This document shows, piece by piece, positions 31,258 to 38,898 of a stretch of DNA of 43,250 bases. Origin of the DNA: Deltaproteobacteria bacterium (GTDB taxonomy: Bacteria; Desulfobacterota; DSM-4660; Desulfatiglandales; HGW-15); assembly GCA_020060215.1 (NCBI GenBank), contig JAGVAP010000126.1, positions 1 through 43,250 of the forward strand. Reading direction: 5' to 3'. A program made the position numbers and the translations under genes. Numbering within the stretch: the first letter of the stretch is position 1; the number at the start of each line of letters is the position of its first letter. The notes under the pieces were generated by a model. The model did not search any database. It worked only from the letters and a program-made list of their open reading frames with translations, and had not been told where the DNA came from.

Positions 31258-32814
31258 ATGAACCTGGTGGATGTCATTACGAAGTACGCGCGCCTGAGTC
31301 CTCATGCCACGGCATTTGTGGAGGTTCGCCCCCTGTCGGGGGGCCGGCAGGAGATCGGATGGGAGGAGTTCCACGAGAGGACCAACCGCATCGCCGATGC
31401 ACTGCTCCGGCAGGAGATCGGGAAGAACGACAAGGTCTTTCTCCTCGGCAGGAACTCCATCCGATGGCTCGAGGCCTACTTCGCCGTCCTGAAGACCGGT
31501 GCCTGGGCGGTTCCGCTCAACTTCCGGTTTACCGACGATGACCTTCTCTATTGCGCCCGCGTGGCCGAGCCGTCCGCGTTTCTCTTCGACAGGGAGTACG
31601 GGGAGAGGGTAAAGGCGCTTCGAGAGGAACTGGACACGGTGCGCCATCACTGCGTGATCGGACCGGACCGGGACGATGATTTCGTCACCCTGGAGGATCT
31701 CGTGCGAAGCGGTTCCCCGGAAGGGGTGCCGATTGCACTTTCGGACGAGGATGAATGCGCCCTCTACTTCACCTCGGGCACCACGGGTGCGCCCAAGCCG
31801 GTCCTTCACAGGCAGAAGAGTCTCATGTGCGTCGCCGCCTCGGAGGCTTCCAATCACGGCTTCCGGTCTTCGGACCGGTTCCTGATGATGCCCCCCATGT
31901 ACCATCTCGCCATCGGACACCTGCTGGCGGTCATGCTGGCCGGGGGATGCTCGGTGCTCCTCACGGAGCAGATCTCTCCCCGATTCATCGTCGAGACCAT
32001 CGCCCGAGAGCGGGTGACGGCGGTCTTCCTTCTCGTGCCGTGGGCCGTGGACCTCCTCAACGGGCTGGACAGGGGGGAAGTGAGGATCGAGGGGTATGAT
32101 CTGAGCTGCTGGCGCCGGACCTTCATGGGCGCCCAGCCGATCCCTCCGGTGGTGGTCCAGCGGATCAAGGGGTACTTCCCGCAGATGGAATATGACACCA
32201 CCTACGGTCTGAGCGAAAGCGCCGGCCCCGGGAGCATCCACCTGGGGAGTGAAAACGAGAGGAAGGTCGGCGCCCTCGGCAGGCCGAGCCTCTTCTGGGA
32301 CGCGAGGATCGTGGGGGAGGACGGCCGAGACGTGGTGCGCGGCGAGGTGGGAGAGATCATCCTCAGGGGCGACGGGTTGATGAAGTGCTATTACCGGAAC
32401 CCGGAGCTCACGGAAGCCACCATCCGCGGCGGATGGCTTCATACCGGGGACCTGGGAAGAATGGATGAGGAGGGGTTCATCACCCTCGTGGACAGGAAGA
32501 AGGATCTCATCATCAGCGGCGGGGAGAACATCTACCCCGTGGAGCTGGAGGCCGCCATCCTGAAGCACCCCAAGGTCCACGATGTGGCGGCCATCGGCGG
32601 ACCGGACGACCGCCTGGGGGAGATCGTCATTGCGGTCATCCAGCCGAAGGAAGGGGAGTCGCTGACCGAAGAGGAGATGATCTCCTTTTTCGAAACACAG
32701 CTGCCGCGCTACAAGCGTCCGCGGCGGGTCATTTTCGATCAGGTGCCGAGGAGCCCTACCGGGAAGATCGAAAAACCCAAACTCCGGGCGAAGTACGCAG
32801 GAAAGAAGAGATGA
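31258..32814 (+). CDS. Acyl-CoA synthetase (AMP-forming)
   Basis: A 518-residue adenylate-forming ligase that activates a carboxylate to its CoA thioester. The P-loop-like signature YFTSGTTGAPKP is near 165-176. YGLSESAG (~310-317), HTGDLGRMDEEGF (~393) and DRKKDLIISGGENIYPVELE (~410-430) mark the ANL fold, and the catalytic Lys is in SPTGKIEKPKLR close to the end. The ATG follows GCGGAGG. Its stop overlaps the start of the flavoprotein gene by 4 bases (ATGA), so the two are co-translated. It is a different sequence from the synthetase at 6.0-7.6 kb. The ligase is the likely activation step for the acid imported by the adjacent TRAP system. Confidence 0.93.
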   Translation: MNLVDVITKYARLSPHATAFVEVRPLSGGRQEIGWEEFHERTNRIADALLRQEIGKNDKVFLLGRNSIRWLEAYFAVLKTGAWAVPLNFRFTDDDLLYCARVAEPSAFLFDREYGERVKALREELDTVRHHCVIGPDRDDDFVTLEDLVRSGSPEGVPIALSDEDECALYFTSGTTGAPKPVLHRQKSLMCVAASEASNHGFRSSDRFLMMPPMYHLAIGHLLAVMLAGGCSVLLTEQISPRFIVETIARERVTAVFLLVPWAVDLLNGLDRGEVRIEGYDLSCWRRTFMGAQPIPPVVVQRIKGYFPQMEYDTTYGLSESAGPGSIHLGSENERKVGALGRPSLFWDARIVGEDGRDVVRGEVGEIILRGDGLMKCYYRNPELTEATIRGGWLHTGDLGRMDEEGFITLVDRKKDLIISGGENIYPVELEAAILKHPKVHDVAAIGGPDDRLGEIVIAVIQPKEGESLTEEEMISFFETQLPRYKRPRRVIFDQVPRSPTGKIEKPKLRAKYAGKKR

Positions 32815-34448
32815 CGAGCCTCAACTCACATACCCTCACGTGCGACGTCCTGGTCATCGGGGGCGGAGGCGCCGCCCTGACGGCGGCCATCGCGGCCAGA
32901 GAGGGTGGTGCGGACGTCCTGGTGGTTTCCAAGACCAGGGTGGGGTACGGGAACAACACCTACCTTTCGAAGTCCTCATGGGCCGTGCCCGGCCTGGGAC
33001 ATGCGGACGACGGCCCTTCGGTGCACGTGAAGGACACGCTGCAGGGAGGCTGCTTCCTGAACGACAGGGCCATGGTGGAACGGGTGGCACGAGGGGCCCC
33101 TCGGATGGTCCCCTTCATGGAGAAGTACGGCGTGCGTCTCGCAAGAAAAGACGGCGGCCTGGCCTTCGAACATCCCCCCGGACATACCTACCCGCGCCAT
33201 GTGCGCGGAGAGAACCGCAAGGGAAGCGATCTGATCCTCCCCGCCAGAGAGCACGCATCGCGCATAGGGGTCCGGTTCCTTGACCGTCTCTTCGTGACCG
33301 CGCTCATCCGGTGTGGGGAGCGTGCAGGGGCCGCTACGGGGATCTCTCAGGAGGGGGTATTCTATGCCATCGGGTTCCGAACTGCCGTGCTTTGCACCGG
33401 GGGATACGGAGGGATCTATCTTCGCAACAACAATGCACCCGGGATCCATGGAGACGGGCCGGTCATGGCGTTCCATCTGGGACTGCCGTTGAAGGATATG
33501 GAGTTTGTGCAGTTCTATCCAACCGCTTCGGGGAAGTCCGGCTCCAGACTCCTCCTCTACGAGGTGCTGATCTGCCGTGCAGGCGCAAGGCTCAAGAACC
33601 GTGCAGGGGAGGACGTGCTGATCAAGAAAGGCTTGGATACCCCGGAGCGACTGACGAGGGATCGCCTGTCGAGGGCCGTCATGGAGGAGGTCGGGGAGGG
33701 GCTGGGGGTAAAGGGCGGCGTCCTGCTGGACATGAGCGGCGTCCCCCGGGAGGACCTGGGCGCCCTCTCTCCCTTGCTCCCTGCAGGGTGGTCCCCGGCC
33801 GCAGGGGAGATCGTCGCGTCCCCCACCACCCACTTCTGCATGGGAGGGGTTGTCGTCAATGCGGAGGCGGAAACCGGGGTGCCGGGCCTCCTGGCGGCCG
33901 GGGAGGTGTGTGCCGGCGTCCACGGGGCGAATCGGTTGGCCGGGAACGCCCTCTCCGAAGTCTTTGTGATGGGTGAGGCGGCAGGGACGAATGCGCGGAT
34001 GAGGGCCGGGGAGATACCGGATGCGACATTGCCCGAGGGGGAGGTGCGGAGGGAAAAGGCACGATTGGAGTCGATGTTTACGGACACGGGAGAGGACGCC
34101 AGAGAACTCTGCCGCTCTCTCCAGCGGCTGATGTGGGAGAAGGCGGGCGTGATCCGGGATGGATACGGGCTCCAGGAGGGTTTGGGGCGGATCGAGGAAC
34201 TGCGCGGCCGGGCCAACGGGTGCAGGGCGGAGAATCCGGTTCAGCTGATGAGACGGCTTGACCTCGACCACATGCTTCTGGTTTCAGAGATGGTGTGCAG
34301 GGCGGCCCTCTACAGGACCGAGAGCAGGGGCGCCCACTACCGCAGCGACCGCCCCCTCGAGAAAAACCCCGAGTGGCGGAGGAACATCGTCTTGCGGAAG
34401 GGAAAAGGGGAGAAGATGATCCTGGAGGCCGTGCCTCCCTCGGGCTAG
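32811..34448 (+). CDS. Fumarate reductase/succinate dehydrogenase-like FAD flavoprotein
   Basis: A 545-residue soluble flavoprotein of the FRD/SDH/aspartate-oxidase group. The FAD dinucleotide fold opens at residue 11 (DVLVIGGGGAALTAAIAARE) and closes with the GVHGANRLAGNALSEVFVMG block (~365-384). CTGGYGG (~197) and THFCMGGVVVNAEAETGVPG (~340-359) fit the family, as does EFVQFYPT (~226-233). The C-terminal capping region has the helical SDH-like ending. There is no Tat signal or heme domain. It overlaps the preceding acyl-CoA synthetase by 4 bases. The substrate may be the CoA thioester or a downstream dicarboxylate; double-bond reduction or desaturation is the expected chemistry. No Fe-S or membrane partner is adjacent. 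Confidence 0.88.
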   Translation: MTSLNSHTLTCDVLVIGGGGAALTAAIAAREGGADVLVVSKTRVGYGNNTYLSKSSWAVPGLGHADDGPSVHVKDTLQGGCFLNDRAMVERVARGAPRMVPFMEKYGVRLARKDGGLAFEHPPGHTYPRHVRGENRKGSDLILPAREHASRIGVRFLDRLFVTALIRCGERAGAATGISQEGVFYAIGFRTAVLCTGGYGGIYLRNNNAPGIHGDGPVMAFHLGLPLKDMEFVQFYPTASGKSGSRLLLYEVLICRAGARLKNRAGEDVLIKKGLDTPERLTRDRLSRAVMEEVGEGLGVKGGVLLDMSGVPREDLGALSPLLPAGWSPAAGEIVASPTTHFCMGGVVVNAEAETGVPGLLAAGEVCAGVHGANRLAGNALSEVFVMGEAAGTNARMRAGEIPDATLPEGEVRREKARLESMFTDTGEDARELCRSLQRLMWEKAGVIRDGYGLQEGLGRIEELRGRANGCRAENPVQLMRRLDLDHMLLVSEMVCRAALYRTESRGAHYRSDRPLEKNPEWRRNIVLRKGKGEKMILEAVPPSG

Positions 34449-34512
34449 TGTCCTCAAAGACAGGATACCGGTCATCTCGACCCCATTCGGGCAGGCTCGG
34501 GACAGACTCCGG

Positions 34513-34549
34513 GAGAGATCCTGTCATGCCCGCAAGTATAAGATCTCTC
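34513..34549. other. Inverted repeat after the flavoprotein gene
   Basis: GAGAGATC (34513-34520) and GATCTCTC (34542-34549) are perfect 8-bp complements with a 21-base loop and a weak T-rich tail (TTGTTGG). It could attenuate readthrough into the DUF3237 gene. Confidence 0.3.
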
Positions 34550-34616
34550 TCTTGTTGGACGATTACCCGAAACGGTTCTACTGTCCAGATTCTTGGTTGC
34601 GCCGGGAGGTACCCCC

Positions 34617-35102
34617 ATGTCGCCTGAAGGAGTGAGGAAGGTCCCAGTCGAGCCGTCCCTCCGGCTCCTCTACACATCCGTCATCCAGGTGGACCCCCCG
34701 ATGGTGGTCGGTGCTGCTCTGTATGGGGAAAGAAGGATCATTCCCATCAGGGGAGGGTCCTTTGCGGGTCCAAGGCTCTCGGGCAGGGTATTGGACGGCG
34801 GGGCCGACTTTCAGGTCATCCGGCCCGACGGCGTCGCCGAACTGGAGGCGAGGTACACCCTGGAGACGGACGACGGCGCACTGATCTATGTCCTGAACCG
34901 GGGGATCCGGTGGGGGGCCGGGGAGGTGATGGATCGCCTGGCCGGCGGGGAGAGCGTTCACCCGAGGGAGTACTATTTCAGGACCTCTCCGGTGTTCGAA
35001 ACCGGGGCACCCGGATATCAATGGTTGCACAGGCTCGTGGCCGTGGCCACGGGTGAACGGCAGAAGAGGGAAGTCTTCATCACGGTCTATGAACTCACTT
35101 AA
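34617..35102 (+). CDS. DUF3237 family protein
   Basis: A 161-residue protein of the DUF3237 family, compact beta-barrel proteins often found next to acyl-CoA and aromatic-acid catabolic genes, without an assigned reaction. It shows a strongly beta-rich pattern: RRIIPIRGGSFAGPRLSGRV (~41-60), GGADFQVIRPDGVAELEARY (~64-83) and a C-terminal YYFRTSPVFETGAPGYQWLH segment (~119-138). The ATG at 34617 follows GGGAGG. It follows the flavoprotein gene after 168 bp and precedes the dctQMP genes, so it belongs to the catabolic block by position. Confidence 0.85.
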   Translation: MSPEGVRKVPVEPSLRLLYTSVIQVDPPMVVGAALYGERRIIPIRGGSFAGPRLSGRVLDGGADFQVIRPDGVAELEARYTLETDDGALIYVLNRGIRWGAGEVMDRLAGGESVHPREYYFRTSPVFETGAPGYQWLHRLVAVATGERQKREVFITVYELT

Positions 35103-35200
35103 CCGGAATCGTTGCCCGGATCTCAGCGGCAAGACGGGGCCTTTTTTTCGATCCGACCCACTGGATGCGCTCCAAACCGAGAAAGGAGCCGGTCACCTTC

Positions 35201-35695
35201 ATGCGCACGTCCTTCTTCGAGAGAACAGTCACGGGGTTCAGCAACTGGTTCAACAAGGTGGCTTCGGCCGCGCTCGTGGTGATGATGGTGCTGAGCAGCG
35301 CCGACATCTTCATGCGGTACCTGTTCAACAGCCCCATTACAGGGACCTATGACGTGGTCAGCCTCATGGGGGCCGTCCTGGCCTCCTTTGCCATGCCCTA
35401 TACCATGCTGCAGAAAGGGCACGTGGCCGTCGAGGTCCTGATCCAAAGCCTGTCGAGGACCAAACAGCTGATCATCGAAACCTTCACCCATTTCCTCGGA
35501 ATCACCCTTTTTCTCGTTCTGGTCTGGCAGGCGATTCTCCTCTCCCGGGATATGAAGGAGGCCGGGGAAGTCACGCCGACCCTGCTCGTTCCCTTCTATC
35601 CCGTCGTCTACTGCATGGCGATCTGTTTCTTCCTCCTTTCCCTTGCGATCCTGGTCAATCTCCTGAACATCTGGACGAAAAAGGCAAAGCCATGA
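35201..35695 (+). CDS. dctQ: TRAP transporter small permease (DctQ family)
   Basis: A 164-residue, four-helix DctQ subunit. It has SADIFMRYLFNSPITGTYDV (~33-52), LASFAMPYTMLQKGHVAVEV (~60-79), the GEVTPTLLVPFYPVVY segment (~122-137) and a short cytoplasmic tail. The ATG at 35201 sits about 12 bases after AGGAG; an ATG 12 codons upstream lacks a ribosome-binding site. The stop overlaps the start of dctM by 4 bases (ATGA). It is the first of three consecutive TRAP genes. Confidence 0.9.
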   Translation: MRTSFFERTVTGFSNWFNKVASAALVVMMVLSSADIFMRYLFNSPITGTYDVVSLMGAVLASFAMPYTMLQKGHVAVEVLIQSLSRTKQLIIETFTHFLGITLFLVLVWQAILLSRDMKEAGEVTPTLLVPFYPVVYCMAICFFLLSLAILVNLLNIWTKKAKP

Positions 35696-36996
35696 ATCCA
35701 ATTCAGATCGGCATCGTCGGCGTCGTCCTCCTGATTGCCCTCCTGTTCACGAAGTTCCCGGTGGCCTTCTGCATGGCCCTCGTGGGGCTCGTGGGGTTCG
35801 GTTACCTGGTCTCGCCCGAAGCGGCCCTCAACATCATCATCAAGGATTTCTACACGGTGTTCAGCTCCTATGACCTGACCGTCGTTCCTCTCTTCGTCTT
35901 CATGGGGCAGATCCTCTTCTACTCCGGGATCAGCCGCAAGCTCTACGATGCCGCCTTTGCCTGGCTTGGACACTTCAAGGGCGGCCTTGCCATGGCCACG
36001 GTCGGCGCCTGCGCCTGCTTCTCCGCGATCTGCGGCTCCACGAATGCGACGGCTGCGACCATGGCCTCCGTGGCCCTGCCCGAAATGAAGAGGCTCAACT
36101 ATCGCGACGAACTGGCCACGGGGACCGTGGCGGCCGGCGGAAGCCTGGGCATACTCATCCCGCCCAGCACGATTTTCATCGTCTACGGCATCATGACCGA
36201 GCAATCCATCGGGAAGCTCTTCATGGCAGGGATCCTTCCGGGTATCCTTCTTTCGATCCTGTTCATCCTTTCCATCTATATCTGGGTTTCCGTAAGACCG
36301 GAGATAGCGCCCACCCTGGAGAAGCGGAGTTTGAAAGAGAGGATGCGCTCGCTGTCGGGCCTGGTTGAAGTGCTCGTCCTGTTCGTCCTGGTGATGGGGG
36401 GACTTTTCATCGGCATCTTCACACCGACCGAGGCAGGCGCCGTAGGGGCCCTGGGGGGTGTGGTGATTCCCCTGGTCAGCGGGAATCTGAAATGGAGGGG
36501 CTTCCTGGATGCCCTCTACTCCTCGACCCGCACCACCAGTATGATCCTCATGATCGTCGCAGGGGCGACGGTCTTCGGTCACTTCCTGGCGGTGTCGACC
36601 ATACCCCGCACCCTCTCCGGATGGGTTGTGGACCTGCCCATCCCCGCCTGGGGCATCATGCTGGTCATCATGTTCTTCTTCCTCATCGGGGGCTGTTTCA
36701 TGGACGCCCTCGGCATGATCCTCCTGACCATCCCCATATTCTACCCGGTGGCCGTCGCCATCGGCTATGACCCCATATGGTTCGGGGTGGTAATCGTCCT
36801 GGTGACCGAACTGGGCGTGATTACGCCGCCCGTGGGCATCAATGTCTATGTGGTCAGCGGCATCGCGAGAGATGTACCGCTGGAAGTCATCTTCAAAGGG
36901 GCCGTACCCTTTGTGCTGTCACTGGTCGTGTACCTGATGGTCATGCTTCTGTTCCCCCAGATAGCTTTATTTCTTCCGAGTTTTGTGGCTTACTAG
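35692..36996 (+). CDS. dctM: TRAP transporter large permease (DctM family)
   Basis: A 434-residue polytopic permease. It shows the same landmarks as the first DctM in the window: AGGSLGILIPPSTIFIVYGI (~146-165) and its inverted-repeat partner ITPPVGINVYVVSGIA (~376-391), with GIFTPTEAGAVGALGG (~242-257) between. The start overlaps the end of dctQ, so the pair is translationally coupled. With the following dctP it forms a complete transporter, next to a ligase, mutase and flavoprotein. The two DctM proteins in this window are clearly paralogues rather than a recent duplication. Confidence 0.94.
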   Translation: MNPIQIGIVGVVLLIALLFTKFPVAFCMALVGLVGFGYLVSPEAALNIIIKDFYTVFSSYDLTVVPLFVFMGQILFYSGISRKLYDAAFAWLGHFKGGLAMATVGACACFSAICGSTNATAATMASVALPEMKRLNYRDELATGTVAAGGSLGILIPPSTIFIVYGIMTEQSIGKLFMAGILPGILLSILFILSIYIWVSVRPEIAPTLEKRSLKERMRSLSGLVEVLVLFVLVMGGLFIGIFTPTEAGAVGALGGVVIPLVSGNLKWRGFLDALYSSTRTTSMILMIVAGATVFGHFLAVSTIPRTLSGWVVDLPIPAWGIMLVIMFFFLIGGCFMDALGMILLTIPIFYPVAVAIGYDPIWFGVVIVLVTELGVITPPVGINVYVVSGIARDVPLEVIFKGAVPFVLSLVVYLMVMLLFPQIALFLPSFVAY

Positions 36997-37114
36997 CAGG
37001 ACAGGGGTGTCACGGAACCCCTCCTGAAAGAGCTGGTCACCCCAACCCCCGGGCCCTGAGGACGGGTGGGTGGTTCATAGGCAACGAAAGCCCATATCAA
37101 AAGGAGGCAGTGAG

Positions 37115-38149
37115 ATGAAGAAGTTCTTTACCGTGGCAAGTGTGATTCTCATGGCGGCATTCTTCCTGGGGACGATCGGTGTCCCGGCGGTCGACGCGAA
37201 AACCTACAATTTCACCTACAGCACCTTCTTCCCGCCCACCCACATCCAGACCAAGGTTCCCGAGGCCTGGGCCAAGGAGATCGAACAGCTCTCCAAAGGC
37301 CAGATCAAGATTCAGATCTTCACAGGGGGGTCCCTGACCCCGGCCCCGCAGATCTATGACGGCGTGGTGAAAGGCATCTCCGACTTCGGTCTGTCGGTCT
37401 TCGCGTACTCGCCCGGCCGGTTCCCCGTGGTGTCGGCGGTGGACAATCCCTTCGGCTACAACAACGCCTTTGTCGCGACCAGGGTCATCAATGAGCTCAA
37501 CAAGAAGTTCAAGCCCAAGGAGCTGAGCGACGTCCATGTGTGCTATCTCTTCGCGCATGGCCCCGGCCTGCTCCATACCGTGAACAAGCCCGTGAGGAAG
37601 CTGGAGGATGTGCAGGGGCTGAAGATCCGATCGACTGGAACGAGCCAGTTGATCGTCAGGGCCCTCGGCGCCGCCCCTGTGGCCATGTCCCAGGGGGAGA
37701 CCTACGACGCACTCAAGAAGAATGTCGTGGACGGCACCCTCGTGCCCGTCGAGGCCCTGGAGGGTTTCAAGCAGGGCGAGGTCCTCAAGTACACCACCCT
37801 GAACTACAGCTCTTCCTATTCCCAGGGGTTCTTCGTGGCCATGAACCTCAAGAAATGGGAAAGCCTGCCGCCGGACCTCCAGAAGATCATCACCGATGTC
37901 AGCAAGAAGTACGAAGATATCACGGCCAAGGCCTGGGGGGACAGCGACATCTCCGGATGGAAGTTCTGCGAGAAGCTGGGCCATGAGTTCATCCAACTCT
38001 CGGACGAGGAATCCGCCAAGTTCAAGAACGCGGTGAAGCCTGTCTTTGACGAGTACGTCAAGCAGGCGAAGGAGAAAGGGGTGGACGGGGAGGCGGTGTT
38101 CAAGACCACCCAGGAGTTGGTGGAGAAATACAACAAGGAATACCGGTAG
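37115..38149 (+). CDS. dctP: TRAP transporter solute-binding protein (DctP family)
   Basis: A 344-residue exported receptor. The signal peptide is at ~1-28 (cleavage after VDA). The mature part starts KTYNFTYSTFFPPTHIQTKV. The ligand-site block is VQGLKIRSTGTSQLIVRALG (~168-187), with the conserved Arg expected to bind a carboxylate, followed by PVAMSQGETYDAL. GGAGG lies 8 bases before the ATG. It is the third TRAP gene. It resembles the minus-strand DctP in fold and motif but differs at many positions, so the two systems probably take different acids. The gene is followed after 50 bp by a lone receiver-domain protein. Confidence 0.93.
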   Translation: MKKFFTVASVILMAAFFLGTIGVPAVDAKTYNFTYSTFFPPTHIQTKVPEAWAKEIEQLSKGQIKIQIFTGGSLTPAPQIYDGVVKGISDFGLSVFAYSPGRFPVVSAVDNPFGYNNAFVATRVINELNKKFKPKELSDVHVCYLFAHGPGLLHTVNKPVRKLEDVQGLKIRSTGTSQLIVRALGAAPVAMSQGETYDALKKNVVDGTLVPVEALEGFKQGEVLKYTTLNYSSSYSQGFFVAMNLKKWESLPPDLQKIITDVSKKYEDITAKAWGDSDISGWKFCEKLGHEFIQLSDEESAKFKNAVKPVFDEYVKQAKEKGVDGEAVFKTTQELVEKYNKEYR

Positions 38150-38199
38150 CAGGATGCCCCGGGCGGAACCCGCAAGTCGATCTGCAGGGAGAGTCGGCC

Positions 38200-38688
38200 A
38201 TGAACATGGAAAAGGTATTGAAGGGAAAGTGGGTCCTCGTCGTGGATGACGAGGAAGATATCCTCCACCTCGTCTACGAGCTCCTGGAGATGTGCAGGAT
38301 CGACACCGCCACCACCTTCGAGGAGGCCGAGGCGCTCCTGGAGAAGAACCGGTACCACCTCGCCATTCTCGACATCATGGGCGTCCGGGGCTATGACCTG
38401 CTCGAGATCGCCTCGAAACGGGACATCCCGGCCCTGATGCTCACGGCCCATGCCCTCACCAAAGAGGATTTGAAGAAATCCGCAGAACTGGGAGCCTCTT
38501 TCTATGTGCCCAAGGATGAGATCAAAAACATCCCGGTCTATGCGGCCGATGTGCTGGAGGCAAGGGAGAAGAAGAAAAACCCCTGGTCCAAGTGGTACGA
38601 GCGGCTGAGCGGGTTCTGCGACAGGAGGTTTGGAAAGGACTGGAAGGATCAGGATCCCGAATTCTGGGACCATATCATCAAGTACTGA
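38200..38688 (+). CDS. Stand-alone response-regulator receiver protein
   Basis: A 162-residue protein consisting of a receiver domain (~10-125) and a short basic and aromatic tail (WSKWYERLSGFCDRRFGKDW). The phosphorylation site is intact: acidic pair in VDDEEDI (~16-22), phospho-Asp in LAILDIMG (~65), Thr in LTAHA and Lys in YVPKDE. There is no DNA-binding, GGDEF or kinase domain. The ATG at 38200 follows GGGAGA. It is 50 bp after dctP and is closed by a strong terminator, so it is likely the last gene of the transporter operon. The tail may be an interaction surface. No cognate kinase is adjacent. Confidence 0.85.
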   Translation: MNMEKVLKGKWVLVVDDEEDILHLVYELLEMCRIDTATTFEEAEALLEKNRYHLAILDIMGVRGYDLLEIASKRDIPALMLTAHALTKEDLKKSAELGASFYVPKDEIKNIPVYAADVLEAREKKKNPWSKWYERLSGFCDRRFGKDWKDQDPEFWDHIIKY

Positions 38689-38726
38689 GCGAGGCCGTGT
38701 CTCTGAAAGGGATCGATAGCGTGCGA

Positions 38727-38767
38727 AAGGCCCGGTTTCTCTGACGAGAGCTGGGCCTTTGTTTTCA
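38727..38767 (+). terminator. Rho-independent terminator after the TRAP/receiver operon
   Basis: AAAGGCCC (38727-38734) pairs with GGGCCTTT (38754-38761). A second inner stem (CTCT/AGAG) lies inside, and GTTTTC follows. It marks the end of the 31-38.7 kb plus-strand block. Confidence 0.75.
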
Positions 38768-38778
38768 AACCAAATCCC

Positions 38779-38877
38779 GCCACGAAGAGTTGACCGCCGT
38801 CGCGCCGGAGTGGCGCTGGGGCCCGCAGCGCCGGCGCTCACGCGGTCGCAAGCGTGTTGTCTTGGTGCCTTCGTGGC
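38779..38877. repeat. Dispersed intergenic repeat with GCCACGAAG ends, copy 2
   Basis: The element runs from GCCACGAAG to CTTCGTGGC, a perfect 9-bp terminal inverted repeat. The shared end block (TTGGTGCCTTCGTGGC) is nearly identical to copy 1 at 9099-9185. The centre is GC-rich, with internal complementarity (GCGCCGG, CCGGCGC). It ends 21 bp before the antiporter start codon. Confidence 0.65.
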
Positions 38878-38898
38878 AGATCTTAAAGATTTGAATGC

